A stretch of 56,159 bases of DNA, from NCBI GenBank assembly GCA_001931905.2, contig MSJI02000843.1, positions 1 through 56,159 on the forward strand, given 5' to 3'. This document shows, piece by piece, positions 31,539-43,717 of this stretch. Position 1 is the stretch's first letter. Every line of letters begins with the position of its first letter. This stretch comes from Cladosporium sp. IMV 00045 (Eukaryota > Ascomycota > Dothideomycetes > Cladosporiales > Cladosporiaceae). The notes beneath the pieces were generated by a model. It searched no databases, was not told where the DNA came from, and worked only from the letters and a program-made list of their open reading frames with translations. The translations under genes were made by a program, and so were the position numbers.

Positions 31539-33616
31539 ATGTCGACCCTACAATCGCGAAAAGATGAGATCCTCGCGAAGAAGGCTAAGCTTGCAGAGCT
31601 CAAGCGCCAGCGCGAGTTGCGGCAGAAGGAGTTCACAAACAATCGCCAGAGCCTCGATGCGGGAGAGGTATATTTTCCTGAAAGATATTGCAGGCCTAGT
31701 AGAGACTGACTGACGTTCCAGCTAGCCTCTCCAACCCCTTCACGAGTGAGGCGTACCGAGGATCTCGACAGCTTAATCTCATCCCTTGTTGACCGACCAT
31801 CCTCTTCCTCCCCTGCTGGCAAGAAGCGCATGAGCGATGGCGAGCAATCACGCGAAAGAGCACCCTCGACTCCAACACCAGCCACCAGATCATACACGGA
31901 CGCCTCGACCGACACACAGACACTATCCTTCACCGAATTGACAACTGTATACGAGATCCCCGTTGAGTCGAAACCTGAATACATCACATACAGCAAGGGC
32001 GTGCAAACGGAATGGGAACCCGCGCAGGATTCAACGAGGACTCAGAGGAGGCAGATGGAGTGACACGAAGCCCGTCGAGGAGAAGGAGAAAGCTCAGCCA
32101 ACGTGAGATTGAGATTGAAGAAGAACAGATCCGTCAACGGTTACGGCAAGAGATCGAGGACGAGCTGCGGGCTTTGCAACTGGAAGAACGGGTGGAATCT
32201 GAACAGGCGCGCTTCCCTGCGAGAGCATTGGAGACGGACGAGTTGAACGCCGTCACGAGCAGCAACGACTTCCTGGATTTCGTGGAAAGAAGCAGCAAGG
32301 TCATTGAGAGGGCACTTGATGAGGAATATGATGTGCTGGCAGACTATGCTCTGCAAAGCAAAGACGCCGAAGAGGACGACGAGTATGTTGGTCGCAAAGG
32401 AAGGAGGATCAAAGAAGTCATGCAGTTCGATCTGTCCGAGGCTATGGGGAGGAAGCGCATGGTTAGCGACATCGACTTCAGCCCAAAGTTCCCGGAACTG
32501 CTCTGCACGGCATACACCAAATCGCAACAATCGATCCACACGCCTCCTGGCCTACTGAATGTCTGGAATATGCACCTCAAGGGTCGCCCAGAGTACAGCC
32601 TCCACGCCACCTCCGATCTTCTGTCTTGTCTTTTCCACCCTCATCACCCTTCACTCATCCTTGGTGGCACCTACAGCGGCCAATTGTGTCTCTGGGACAC
32701 CCGTGCTCGCAATCAGCGCACCGGCGAGCCTGTACAAAAGACACCTCTCATGGGCGGTCGAAGTGGTCACGCCCACCCAATCTATTCCCTGGCCGTGGTT
32801 GGTACTCAAAACGCCAGCTCCGTCGTCTCCGTGAGCACAGACGGTGTTGTCTGCGCATGGTCTACGGACATGCTCACCCTTCCGCAAGAATACCTCGAGC
32901 TGCACTCACAGAACCCGTCCGCGTACAAGACAGACGACGTCGCACCCATGTGCATGGCCTTCCCCGCCTCAGACCCGACATATTTCCTCAGTGGCACTGA
33001 AGAGGGCACAATCCTCCCCATCCACCGCTACGACCGCGCCGGCGCCAAAGCAGGCGTCGACGCACGCACGACCTACCGCGGCCACGAAGCACCAGTCACG
33101 GGCATCGACTTCCACCCAGCACGCGGCAAAGTGGATCTAGGCGACCTCTTCGTGTCCTGCGGCCTAGACTGGACTATCAAGTTGTGGCGGGCAAAGCCTC
33201 CTTCAGCGACTGCGGGCTCCCTCACCGGCGCCGCATCAACGGTCGCACCGCTCCTCTCCATCGCCCGCGAGGACTCCGTCTACAGCGCCAAATGGTCGCC
33301 GACCAAGCCCGGCGTCTTCGGCTGCGTCGACGGCTCGGGCATGCTGGATATCTACGACATTAGCGCCAACAGCGATCTGCCCGTCGGGAGCGCCCGCCCG
33401 AGTCACATGGAGAAGGACGTCTACGCCCTCCGCAGCTTGAACAAGCTCGCGTGGGAGAAGAATCAGGGCAAGCATGTAGCCGTTGGTGGCCTTGACGGCG
33501 TCACGACGGTGTTTGAAGTTGGCAATGAGCTGGGTGGTGTTGAGACGAAGAGTGAGAAGTGGGCGAGTGTCAGGAAATGGGTTGGGAGGCAAAGTAAGAC
33601 GAGCGAGGGCGCTTAA
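31539..33616 (+). CDS. Cytoplasmic dynein intermediate chain, with a frameshift
   Basis: Exon 1 is 31539-31667 (MSTLQSRKDEILAKKAKLAE, coiled coil that binds dynactin p150). A 54-nt intron leads to 31722. The frame goes on through STDTQTLS, a TQT motif typical of LC8 binding, and ITYSKGVQTEW, then stops at 32063. The conserved continuation (NEDSEEADG, then RRRRKLSQREIEIEEEQ, VTSSNDFLDFVERSSKVIE) is one frame back, entered between about 32,010 and 32,060, and runs to 33616. It holds WD40 blades such as LCLWDTRA, SCGLDWTIKLWRAK and GCVDGSGMLDIYD. About 675 residues result if one base is missing there. The subunit links cargo adaptors and light chains to the dynein heavy chain. No GT-AG intron explains the shift. 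Confidence 0.9.
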
Positions 33617-35297
33617 AGTGTTGTATCGCCGCACAAGTCAAACTTGGAGCGTCGTTGTAGTTGGTGGGTGGTAATGTATGTAACTCTCGGTGATACCCTC
33701 AAGCGCGATTGTTTGCATACTCGTGTGTCGTGTATTGTGCCGATATCGCCTCATCACTATACTGATGTTGGAAGATGACTTCGAAAACTCACACTTGCAT
33801 GTAGTTCTTGTAAACGAAGTGTAACTCGAGGCATTGCACCAATCTCAAAAGGCGAGAATATGTCACTAAATTTACCAATATGAGGACCTGGTGTCGAGCA
33901 TTCGTGCATGAACTTCAATTCTAATAATGAAAGTCGAGGAGGCATATCACGATCGATCAAGACCGGTCAGAACGGACACCCACCGCCAAGTTGATCTCAG
34001 GTGGACTAAAGCCTGGTAGCCTCGATTTAGCGGGCGGCATGCTGACTATAATAGGACGAAGGGATGTTGGCCGCGGTCTTTGTTCGCCAGCTCGCTTCCT
34101 TCGCTTCCTTCGGCTCTGCGGCTGAGTAGTGTAACGTGTAACGTTGCTGTGGCTGCACCGCCTCGCTGATGATTGAAATCTTATAAAATATAAAGATAGA
34201 CCCTTCATCAGCTGCCGCTATTTCCGATGGGGTTTGATATTGCGCTCCGCTTTACAGAACATCATGTACAATCTGACTTTTCTGTCCCAACCCATCGGAG
34301 CAAACTCCTCTCGCCACCCTTCCATCGATTTGCATTGTCCATGTGTAGATGATTGCGTATGTAGAGAATTGGCATCGGCTGGTACGGCAACTCTACGGGT
34401 CTGCCAACACAGCCGAGTCCGCGGAAGCACGCTCCAAGAGAACCACGACTTCATCATAGTCTTCACCACTTTTTTTTCTCCGCCATCTGACACCAGGCAA
34501 TCCTTCACACACACGCGCGTCATGGTGGCCTTTTCCTGTTTCCTAAACCGGCTCGCACCACGGAGATGCTGTCACCGACGCCCGCCGTTTTCTGTGTATC
34601 CAGGCGGTTTAGGCCCGCTAATGCATGTCTTCCTATACTATTCTCAGTCGTCAGCCTTGTCGTGCGGCTCAGCTCTTGACTATCATGGCTGCATGGGATG
34701 ATGCTGCCACTGCTGACGATGATGATACCTCACATGTAGCCTTTGCTGATCTCAGGGCCTGTCGCCGATGCTTAGCACTGCCTTGCCAGCCCTGCTCCGT
34801 GCAACCTCTTGCTGCTCTTACGCCCTGACTCTGCTGTTATGGATGCCCATGGCACGCGCGCTCGTTCGTCCGCTCGCTCACCATGCCGGACCCATGTGCT
34901 GCCCGGAAGGATCAGTCTTGGTAGAGGTAGGTTCTGCTGCTGCCACTGCTGCTGTTGCTGCGCCGTGGCGTGGTGTTTCTTTCTTTGCTACATGTCCTGC
35001 CACTTCCTCTTTCGTACGCATGTGCCGCTCTGCCACGCTTGTATATGCTCACCCTCCTCGCCCTCGCCGCTCCCGGCTATTAGATCCAAACTACAAGACG
35101 GAAGCTGGCAGGTGCTCTAACGTCTTTGGATCCTTCCTCCCTGCCCCGTAGACCACGCTGTTGTACGATTTCGACTGCTATCGCCGCCACCAAAACCTCG
35201 TCTGATTTCTTGGAGTCATAAAGCCTTATTTCACTATCTTGCCCCCGACATTCTTTCCAGCGCCTCAAGGCGCAGTGTCATTGCCACTACCACCATC
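33617..35297. other. 1.7-kb intergenic region upstream of the ABC transporter
   Basis: Dynein 3' flank and ABC transporter promoter. Near 34,940 there is an imperfect CTG/TGC-type repeat. ORFs up to 155 codons show no recognisable domain. A long 5' leader for the transporter is possible. Confidence 0.45.
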
Positions 35298-38233
35298 ATG
35301 GAAGGTCAAATCAACGGGCTATCGGGAGACGATGCTTCCAGTGCTACCAGCACAACTATCCCGCTGACGCCACAGCAAAGCCAGGCAATTGAAGATGCTA
35401 GCCGGACCAACCCAAATCTTCTCAATTCGTTTGAAGGCCAGAATATGCAGTCAATGCCCTTTAACGCCTGGGCATATTCGCTTAACTACACGCAGACGGG
35501 TTGCTATCGACCAGGATCCTTGCCGGTGGCTTTGGCTATGAACGATACCTGCCTGCCTGGATTCCATTGTAAGATTTCTTGTGGGGAGAGACGAGAACGC
35601 ATTAATGACTGACTGAACTGATAGGCCCAAACTCCGACGATGATCACCCACCCCAGTACTGTCCGCCTTACGAAATCTGCCAGGCCATGCGCGCCATGGG
35701 TCAGACATGCAACCAACAGGGCGTGTTGGAACCCAAGATTTGCGCAAACGGCCATTACTGCCCAAACGGAAAAGAAGAGATCATTTGTCCTAAGGGCACT
35801 TTCTGTCCGTCAGGGTCTCGAGCGCCTTTCAATTGCTCGAGCGGGTCTCTTTGTCCGGAGGGCTCTGTCAACCAAGTCGTTCTGGCTCCGGTATGGGTAA
35901 CACTGGTGCTGGACGCTGTGCTTGGAGTTTTGGTTGCAATAGGGTTTGGGATCAGCAAATGGAGAAAGAGTAGGCCCAAGAAGTACAGCACGCCAGAACC
36001 TAAGGCGAAAGAACCCTACAAGAAGGAAACACAAGAAGGGCTTGGTCTTTTGGGAGCACATGACGTGACACGCAGCAACTCTCCACGCATTTCGTTATCG
36101 AATGTTTCGCCCGCTTCGAGCACCACACTCACTCCTCAACTTCCTCAAGTCGCGCATGCCCGCCGCAGCAATGGCCGCGTCGACAACATGGACGGCTACG
36201 TAGACGACGATCAGATTTCGACCTTTGACGACGACGAGATGGAATCCGACTTCCAGAACAACCCTGACTTTCAGCGATTCATTCGATCCGTGAGCCGATC
36301 GGTCACCACCCAATCGATCGGGTTGAGCTTTGATTTTGAGAACCTGGCATTCGAGACCGGGAAAGGCAAGAAGATCTTACAAGAAGTCACTGGCACCATG
36401 CCTCGAGGCTCAATGTGGGGTGTCATGGGAGGCTCGGGTGCTGGCAAGAGTACTTTTTTGAACGTTCTGATGGGCAAGGCGAGCCACACTGGCGGTGCGG
36501 TCAAGATCAACGGCTGGCCCAAGGACATGAGCAAGTACAAGAAGTTGATTGGATATGTGCCTCAGGATGATATTGTCTTTCCTGAGTTGACAGTGAGGGA
36601 GAATATCTTGCATTCAGCGCGATGCCGTCTGCCAGCCAGATGGAGGGACAAGGAGATCCAAGACCATGTGGATTCGTTGCTGGCTTGCCTGCAGCTCACC
36701 CACGTCAAGCACATGCGCGTGGGCGATGCGCGCAAACCGGTCATTTCGGGTGGTCAGAGGAAGCGTGTGAACATTGGTATCGAACTGGCAGCAGCACCAA
36801 TGGCTATCTTCTTGGATGAGCCGACTTCTGGACTGGACGCTACTAGTGCATCCTCGATTATGCGCCTCCTCAAAGCTGTCAGCAAGCTTGGTGTGACAGT
36901 GATCGCCATTGTTCACCAGCCTCGCGAGAAGATCTTTTACGAATTCGACCAGCTGCTTCTTCTGGCCGCCGGCCGCAGTGTATACAGTGGACCGACAGAG
37001 ACCGTTCACAGCTATTTCGAAAGCATGGGTTTCGCGTTTCCTCAAAGGGCTAACCCCGCTGACACTTTGATGGACATCGTTACTGGTGATGGCGCTCAAT
37101 ATGCTCTTGGAGGTGAGAAGCGCGAACTTGGTGTGCAGTATTTGATCGACGAATGGAAACGTTCTGGGCAATACACGATAAACAGCAAGCATCTCTCCGT
37201 CTACGGTTTTGAGAGTCAGGCGACATTCAAGACGCGCAGCAGCCGTCGTATCAGCAACCAGTCTCTGAACAGCACGACCGAGCAAGAAAACGAGCTGCAC
37301 CGCACAATGAAATCACGCGGCGCTACCTGGCCTGCGCAAGTCTATTACTGCTGGAAACGCGCCATGACCCAGCAAGTGCGCAATTCGACGAGCTTCTTCT
37401 TCGAAATCGGTGTTGGTGGCCTTGCGGGGCTTATAATCGGGCTCTCAGCTTTCGCCGCCAAAGGTCACCTCTTCCAAGGTCTCTACCACCCTCCATTCAC
37501 TATGCTCAGCAGCGCCGTCGATTACCAAGGCACACCTCAACTTGGCCTTCTCGGCGGCATGGCGATCGGACTCGCAGCCTCCGCGCCAGGCTTCTGGGTG
37601 TTCGGCGAAGAAAAACTCATCTACTGGCGCGAAACAGCATCCGGTCACAGTCGCAGCGCCTACTACGTCGGCAAGCTCCTCTCCACCATCCCTCGCATCG
37701 CACTTAGTAGTCTGCACTTCACCATCTTCTTCTCCATCCTCGCGACCCCTCTCATCTCCTTCTCGGAAATGTACGTCGCCAACCTCACCTACTTCTGGTG
37801 CGTCTACGGCCTCGCATCCTGCATCGCAATGATCGTCAAGCGCGAGAACGGCCCTCTACTGGCGGTGCTCGCCTCCCTGATCATAGGCGTTCTGGGCGGC
37901 GTTGCACCACCGCTGCGCACCGTCAAGACCTGGCATATGGAATGGTTCTGGCGCCTCAGCCCCGGCGTGTGGTTCACCGAGGCTTATTTCAGCCAGAACA
38001 TCATGCCCTTGAGCTATTTGTACGATGTTGACAAGGCAGCCGAAGCCGTTGGGTATACTCTTGACCAGTACACTTTAGACGTGGGGTAAGTCTTAATGTC
38101 CCTCCCCTTACTGTTTTGTTTGCGTGAACACCTGGCTGACTTGAATTGCAGAATGCTCATCCTCATCGGCGTCGTCTATCGCATCATCGCCTACCTTGGT
38201 TTGGTCTTGATCAACCGCAAAAGGCAGCGGTAA
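35298..38233 (+). CDS. ABCG half-transporter with Cys-rich ectodomain (Adp1-like)
   Basis: Exons 35298-35568, 35625-38085 and 38152-38233; 937 residues. The N-terminal part is Cys-rich with EGF-like repeats (CANGHYCPNG, CPKGTFCPSGS, CSSGSLCPEGS). A membrane helix follows (VWVTLVLDAVLGVLVAIGFG). The nucleotide-binding domain has Walker A GGSGAGKST, the Q-loop YVPQDD, signature ISGGQRKRVNIG, Walker B AIFLDEP and the H-loop IVHQPRE. A C-terminal ABC2 membrane domain completes the reverse NBD-TMD order of the ABCG group. Yeast Adp1 and plant ABCG24-like proteins share this layout. Substrate is unknown. As a half-size transporter it should act as a dimer. Both introns (56 and 66 nt) restore conserved sequence, e.g. 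PGFHCPNSDD. Confidence 0.9.
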
Positions 38234-39067
38234 GAGACGAGATTTTCTCTTCTTTTAGAGCGAATTCCTATCATCATCTTCTCTAAACGATCTGAACGAC
38301 TCTCATTTACCACATGTATATACACGCATAATATACAGACAGACAAACATAAATCTTACGATCACACCAACCTCCAAGTCCAAACATGTCGTCTCTATCT
38401 AATCTTCTTAGAACTCACACTCACCTTGACAACTCGGTATTAACACTTCTTTCTCGAACCACAGATTCAGCAGCGTCGAGAAACTTACCAGCAGCAAATC
38501 GGCGATTCGATCGGGCACCACGACGCCTCGACGCCGCTACTCGGACGGGGCGAACGGTCGAGTTCGGAGGACTACGCTGCCTTCTCCGAAGCGGTTGGTG
38601 AGGTTGTTGGAGGTGAAGCTTTGTGGCGCTTCGTAGGCGGTGTTTCGGATTGTTTGCTAGTAGTTCTTTGGTGGAGGCGTTGGGAGCGGTATTGCTTTGA
38701 GATTATCAGTACGGGCGTTGGGTTTTTTGGGTTGCGATGTTTGCGTGACTTAGAAACACTTTGGGTATGGTAGGATTGAATTAGAACTCCTAGGAGAGGA
38801 AGACCTAATCAATCGACTTTCCTGGCAATATTCAAATAAACTCGCGAAGTATCACTCTTCTACTCGGAAAATTGAGAGTGAAATCAACAAGATATGCTGA
38901 CATCAAAGAATCACGTGACTAATAGCGACTTCGTGAGTGACGTTCGGCTTCTGAGAGCCTCCAGCGCGCAACGCAGTGCGACTTCAGCGTTTGGTGAAGC
39001 TACCTCGCACGGGGATGCTACTGCGATAGCCTCTCACACACAAACACCTCTTCACCAAACCGTCAGA
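38234..39067. other. Intergenic, ABC transporter to LSM2
   Basis: ABC transporter 3' flank and LSM2 promoter. Small ORFs only; nothing recognised. Confidence 0.5.
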
Positions 39068-39754
39068 ATGCTGTTCTTCAGGTATGTTTCTTGCAAAAAT
39101 AACCCCTAGAAATAGTTCCCTGCGACGAGCCCTCGCGAAATCTCCACGATCCGACCGGCCAAACAACTTGCGCGCAACACAAGATCAAGAGAGGCAGAGA
39201 TGGAACGCTCAACAGAGGATGTTTCGCTGACGGGACAACGTGTGAACCAGCTTCTTCAAAACTCTCGTCAACCATGAGGTGACGGTGGAGCTCAAGAACG
39301 ACATCTCGGTGCGCGGCACGCTGAAGAGCGTGGACCAGTACCTCAACATCAAGCTGGACGATATCTCGGTCGTGGAGGAGTTGAAGTACCCTCATTTGGT
39401 AAGTCGGCTTGGAAGTTAGAGAGAAAGAAGAGAGCAGGGATATTCGCTGGGAATGGAGAATGGAGAATGGATTGGCATACATGCTACGAATCTAAGAGTT
39501 GCCGAACGGTTGCGATGCTAACCCACTGCTTTCTTCTCTCAGAGCTCGGTCAAGAACGTCTTCATCCGCGGCAGCGTAGTGCGCTACGTCCATCTTCCCG
39601 CAAACGCCGTGGACACACCTTTGCTGGAGGACGCTACGAGGAGAGGTAAGGACGACAAAACGAGCGCTCGCGTGATACAAGACTTGGTTGCTGATCGCGG
39701 GGGAATACAGAAGCCTCACAAACCGCCGCCAAAGCCAAGCAGAGCGCCGCATGA
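39068..39754 (+). CDS. LSM2: U6 snRNA-associated Sm-like protein LSm2
   Basis: Four exons: 39068-39081 (14 nt), 39251-39398, 39543-39645 and 39711-39754; 102 residues. The spliced product starts MLFFSFFKTLVNHEVTVELK. Sm motif 1 (VELKNDISVRGTLKSVDQYL) leads to NIKLDDISVVEELKYPHL. Sm motif 2 follows with VFIRGSVVRYVHLP, ending AVDTPLLEDATRREAS. This is the LSm2 pattern. LSm2 belongs to the LSm2-8 ring on U6 snRNA in nuclear splicing and the LSm1-7 ring in cytoplasmic mRNA decay. Introns are 169, 144 and 65 nt, so more than half of the gene is intron. The last splice moves the frame into the family's typical Ala/Lys-rich tail, which supports the model. Confidence 0.95.
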
Positions 39755-40544
39755 TCCGTTGTCGCCGAAGCAGATCATTACAACGTGAAATTCGCCCATA
39801 CGCGATGGAAATGCTTGAAACAAGGCCGAACAAAGAGTGATGTGAACACGAATTTCTCCTCCGAGTACCACGAACCGGCCGTACTTTCGGCCTTGGCCTT
39901 TTCTGGGAAGAATACAAGACTTTTCGTGTGCCGGTGCGAAGAAAGAGCAACGACGGGGGCGAAACAATAAAGACGGCTACCGCGAAAGATGGGCTGCGAG
40001 TCTGAGCCAAGCAAGACGAGAGTATCTAGCATGCTTATACCAAGTTCTGGTTTCCTTGATCGCTTCTTCCTTGTTTACTTGCTGGCCTCATGATCTATTC
40101 CATCATTTGCCGGAGTCACAATAGTGTTACACTCCTCAAACAATAGACTTTGCGAACCGTCAGTCAGACTCTCGTATTGCAGATGCAAGGGGCAAGGTCG
40201 GACCTGCAAGGCACCGAGTGTCAATCAAACACATGAATCAAAGGTACGTGTCCCACGACTGAAAGACAGACAGGATCAGCGCACGAACGGACTCAGCCTC
40301 CTCTCCTGTGCCAGGGAAATGCAACGAAATGACCTTTAGGTACGACGACATGACGCTCGAGCTGTACTGTACATTTCTTTGTCACAGAAACGTTCCGCCT
40401 GCCTTCGCCGTCTCATGGGGATGAGTACAAAAAGCCCTTCTCGCCTCGCGAAGACGCCACCGTTCGACATCCACCAAGCCCTCCAACTACGCCAACCAAA
40501 ACCAACCCACCCAAATCCAAATCCAAAAACGAGACCAAGCAACA
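39755..40544. other. Intergenic, LSM2 to BYS1-like gene
   Basis: 790 bp with LSM2 3' sequence and the promoter of the next gene. No recognised ORF. Confidence 0.5.
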
Positions 40545-41068
40545 ATGCACCCTTTCAAGCCCATCCTACCCCTCCTCCCCCTGCTCACCCCCACCCTCGC
40601 CCTCTCCAACCAAACCGTGCTCAACAACTGCACCGAACCCATCTTCGTGACCTACCTCAACAGCACGAAATCGACCCACGGGCCGACGCAAGTCAACGGC
40701 ACGGGCGGGACCTGGAACAGCAGCATAGTGGGCGTGGGGAACAGTTTGGGCGTGTCGAAATCCGACCAGTTCTGGTCGAAGCAGACGCCGAAATTGATCC
40801 TGGGCGCCAGCACGGATCGCGGCGTGCTGTATTGGACTGTGAGTAGTGTTGACGGGGATCCGTTTGGCGGAGAGAAGTGGAGGTTGGAGAGTGGGGAGGG
40901 GAATCGGTGTGAGAATGCGACGACGTGAGTTCTTTCTTGGGGGCTCTTGCGAGAGCGAGATCTTGTCTTGTTTCTTTTTGAGTGTGGACTGACTCTGTGC
41001 GCAGGTACGATGAGAAGGTTCACGGGTGTCAAGACGATAATGTCGTCCTCAGCTTGACGCTGTGTTGA
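40545..41068 (+). CDS. Small secreted BYS1-domain-like protein (147 aa)
   Basis: Exons 40545-40924 and 41005-41068, joined by an 80-nt intron; 147 residues. A signal peptide is clear (MHPFKPILPLLPLLTPTLAL). The mature part begins SNQTVLNNCTEPIFVTYLNS. It continues with TGGTWNSSIVGVGNSLGVSK, PKLILGASTDRGVLYWTVSS and GDPFGGEKW, and ends in Cys residues (NRCENATT, HGCQDD, LTLC). The V(L)NNC...V start, the central GxS(L)KVS-like stretch and the terminal Cys resemble BYS1-type, thaumatin-like fungal proteins secreted in yeast phase or during infection. Several NxS/T sites suggest glycosylation. Function unknown; it could be a candidate effector or wall protein. Family call is moderate. Confidence 0.75.
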
Positions 41069-41439
41069 TTCCTACATCAAAAGACGAGACTGGTTAAGGG
41101 AAAGCGGGGCAGATCTGTGGGCAGGACCTTCGATTCTCTGTTGTCGCTGCGGTGTTGTTTCCTTCTGCTTGCAAGTCTGACAACAGCTTGCGGAATTTGT
41201 CGAGTTGCTGATTTATTACTGTTTACTCTGGGGCGGGTATCATCAGGCAGTATGGATTACTTAATTCCCTTGCTCACGAAGCTCTTTTGTTGACCGAATC
41301 AAAATTATCAAGACTAAATTGGTTTTCTCCCATCGTCCAAAGCTACAAAAAGGAGGTATATGTATAGCAAACATGAAGACATCATCCAAAGAAATTCTCC
41401 ATCCCCAGCATCTGCAATGTCAAACATCACACCCAAGCC
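41069..41439. other. Convergent 3' region, BYS1-like and ELMO genes
   Basis: 3' flanks of two convergent genes. No gene seen. Confidence 0.5.
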
Positions 41440-43717
41440 TCACGCCCTCTCATTCTCCATCGCATACCAAAACTCATCATCCACGCCCTCCCGATCCGGC
41501 ACCTCCCTCCCCCCAACCTCCAGCCCTTTAACCCTCAACTCCAGATCCTGCCAATCGACGTCCTCCCAGCGCAGATTCAGCATGCGCAGCCGGACGCCCC
41601 ACTCCGTCATCATCTGGATCAGACTCGTGGTGCTCTTGGTGATGGGCTGCTGGTCCATGAGCAGGAGGAGGCCGTCCAGCCACTCGGCTGCGAGGTGCGG
41701 CGAGCAAGGGTAGAGGTCCAGGAGAGCCGTTTCGGGCGTCGAGGCCGAGCCGCCCAGGATGGTGATTTTGGTTGTGGGCTGGGGAGGTTGGGCTTGCGGT
41801 TTGATGGAGTCGCGGACGGTGGAGGCGGAGGAGAGGATGCTCGCTGCTGCTGCGGCGCCGGTGCTGGCGTGCGGTTCCGAGGCCGAGACGTTGCTGTCGA
41901 CGCTCGTGACGGTGTTGAGGTCGAGTTTCTCGTGGAGGTCTTCGAGTTTCGGGTCGGTGATGCCTTTGCCGGGTAGGTCTGGTAGTGAAGCCAGCGGCGG
42001 TTGTGGCTGAGGCGGACGAAACGCCATGCGCTGGTGGGATCGGTTGGGCCGGGCCCGGCTGGGAACCAGCTGCCTTGCAGCATGCATCGGATGCGCTGCT
42101 CTTTCATGAACTGCAGGCTTTCGTGGTAGAGCTGCTCGCGAATCTGCACGAGGTGAGGGCCCCAGGCGTCTTCGTACACTTCGTTCAGGCCGTCCATTTG
42201 CCATTTGCGTGCGGTTTCGAGGGTGACGGTACGCATGTCGTCTTCCACCTTGGCGATGTCCGTCCTGCGAGGGGCCATGCCTACGACTCGCTCGACGACG
42301 ATGCGGATCAACTCCTCGATTTTGTAGAAGTCGTCTATTTCCGCGCCGGAAAGTTTCCATAGTCGCAAGAAGGCGTTGAGAGTAGCGGTGTGTAGTCTTC
42401 CCCATTGAAGGAGCAGTGGGCGGTAGACCTTGTCGATGCTCTTGCCCTGATCCCACCGATCGCCGGCAGAAATGCCTCGAGTATGACCCATCGTCACCGG
42501 GGCTTCCATCTCGGCGGTCTCGTCGATCTCAAAGTGCTCGTAGAGAATCAGCGTCACTCCGAGACTTGCGCGCACCACAGGACATCGTTGTTCGCGCGGC
42601 TGCACAGCCTGCTCCAGGAAGATTTTGTGGTAGCCATCGTTATTCCGCCTAGCATAGTCCACCAAATCCATGATACCCAAGTAGCCGGTCTCCTCAAACT
42701 CCCACGCCGGACTCTCAGTCTCGAAGCCCAACCTTCGCCATTTCTCAGGATGGTGTCTCCGGCTTCCCTTGCGACCATTGAGCTGATCCTCCGCATCCTC
42801 AGTCGGCTCGAACTTGTCCGGCTTGCTGAGGAGATGTACCGTCTTCAGCGCACGCTTGTGCTCAGACAGCTCCGTGTTGACCTTGACGCCGCGCCACTTG
42901 CGCAGTAAGATCTTGGTCAGGCCTTGGAATTCCAGGATCGCGCCTGCGAGAGGCGAGCTCAAATCGCCCGCCGCCTCGCCGCGCATCAGCATCCCCACGC
43001 CGCCGATGACGCCCAAATCTTGCAGGCGCTTGATGAACTTCGGCCATTCGTTCTCGCCGCCGTTCGCGACCGCGTCGCGCATGAGGGCATTGACGAGGTG
43101 CAGAGCGCTGGCGCAGAGGGCGTGGTCGGAGGCACTCAGGCGTTGGACGAGAGATTCGAGGAAAGTCGGCCACTCGTCCAGTGCAGGTCTTATAGCGCCG
43201 AAGCCTGAGTTGGCTTCTGTGATGTAGTCGGATGTGCCGTTTAGAGGGCGGCTGACCACCAGGACGAGCAGCGTGAGCGCGTTCCGTACGATATTGACCA
43301 GGGGATGTGTGACAGCGAGTTGGACCGCCTGGGTTTCATAGGAGTTAGCATGACTTTCCTCGTCCCTTGACCATATCCAGTCCCAACCCTCTTCCCGACA
43401 TCCTAGTCTCCCCCGTGCCGAATCATGCCATAACACAACAAACATACCTTCTCAACAATATCCCCATCAACAATCTCCCACCCCATATCCAACTCCAGCA
43501 GCACAACCAGACTGCCCAGCGCGTACGCCTGCGCGTTGCCATTGGCGGTCAGCACGCACTCCTGCAGCGCGGGCAAGCCGTCACCCTGGATGAAAGCGTC
43601 CGCGAACGACGGGTCGGCGAGCAGGCCCTGCAGTTTGAAGACGGCGTACTTGCGCGCGCTCTCGCTGTTGGCCACCAGGCCGGCCACCAGCGTTGCGACG
43701 TCGGGGGGGTCGTCCAT
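41440..43717 (-). CDS. ELMO/CED-12 family protein, with a frameshift in the PH domain
   Basis: Exon 1 is 43717-43448 (from MDDPPDVATLVAGLVANSES), the intron is 119 nt, and exon 2 runs from 43328 (AVQLAVTHPLVNIVRNAL). The N-terminal half is armadillo-like helices. The ELMO domain is near LGFETESPAWEFEETGYLG and ASLGVTLILYEHFEI. The C-terminal PH domain begins WRFVRLSHNRRWLHYQ and continues one frame back as DPKLEDLHEKLDLNTVTSV..., AAEWLDGLLLLMDQQPITKS and a final DDEFWYAMENERA at 41440. The frame change is near 41,978. About 719 residues are expected, as in animal ELMO1. ELMO proteins pair with DOCK-type exchange factors to activate Rac and reorganise actin. The frameshift looks like one missing base. 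Confidence 0.87.

Noticed and set aside
31996..32025. 27-nt GT...CAG intron in dynein intermediate chain
   Set aside because: Too short for a spliceosomal intron, and a multiple of three, so it would not correct the frame.
34234..35151. ORFs of 100-155 codons upstream of the ABC transporter
   Set aside because: No domain, no splice support, low-complexity content.
41975..42020. 44-nt intron explaining the ELMO frame change
   Set aside because: It is phase-consistent but has a poor donor (GTTTCG), is very short and would delete the conserved RRWLHY core of the PH domain.
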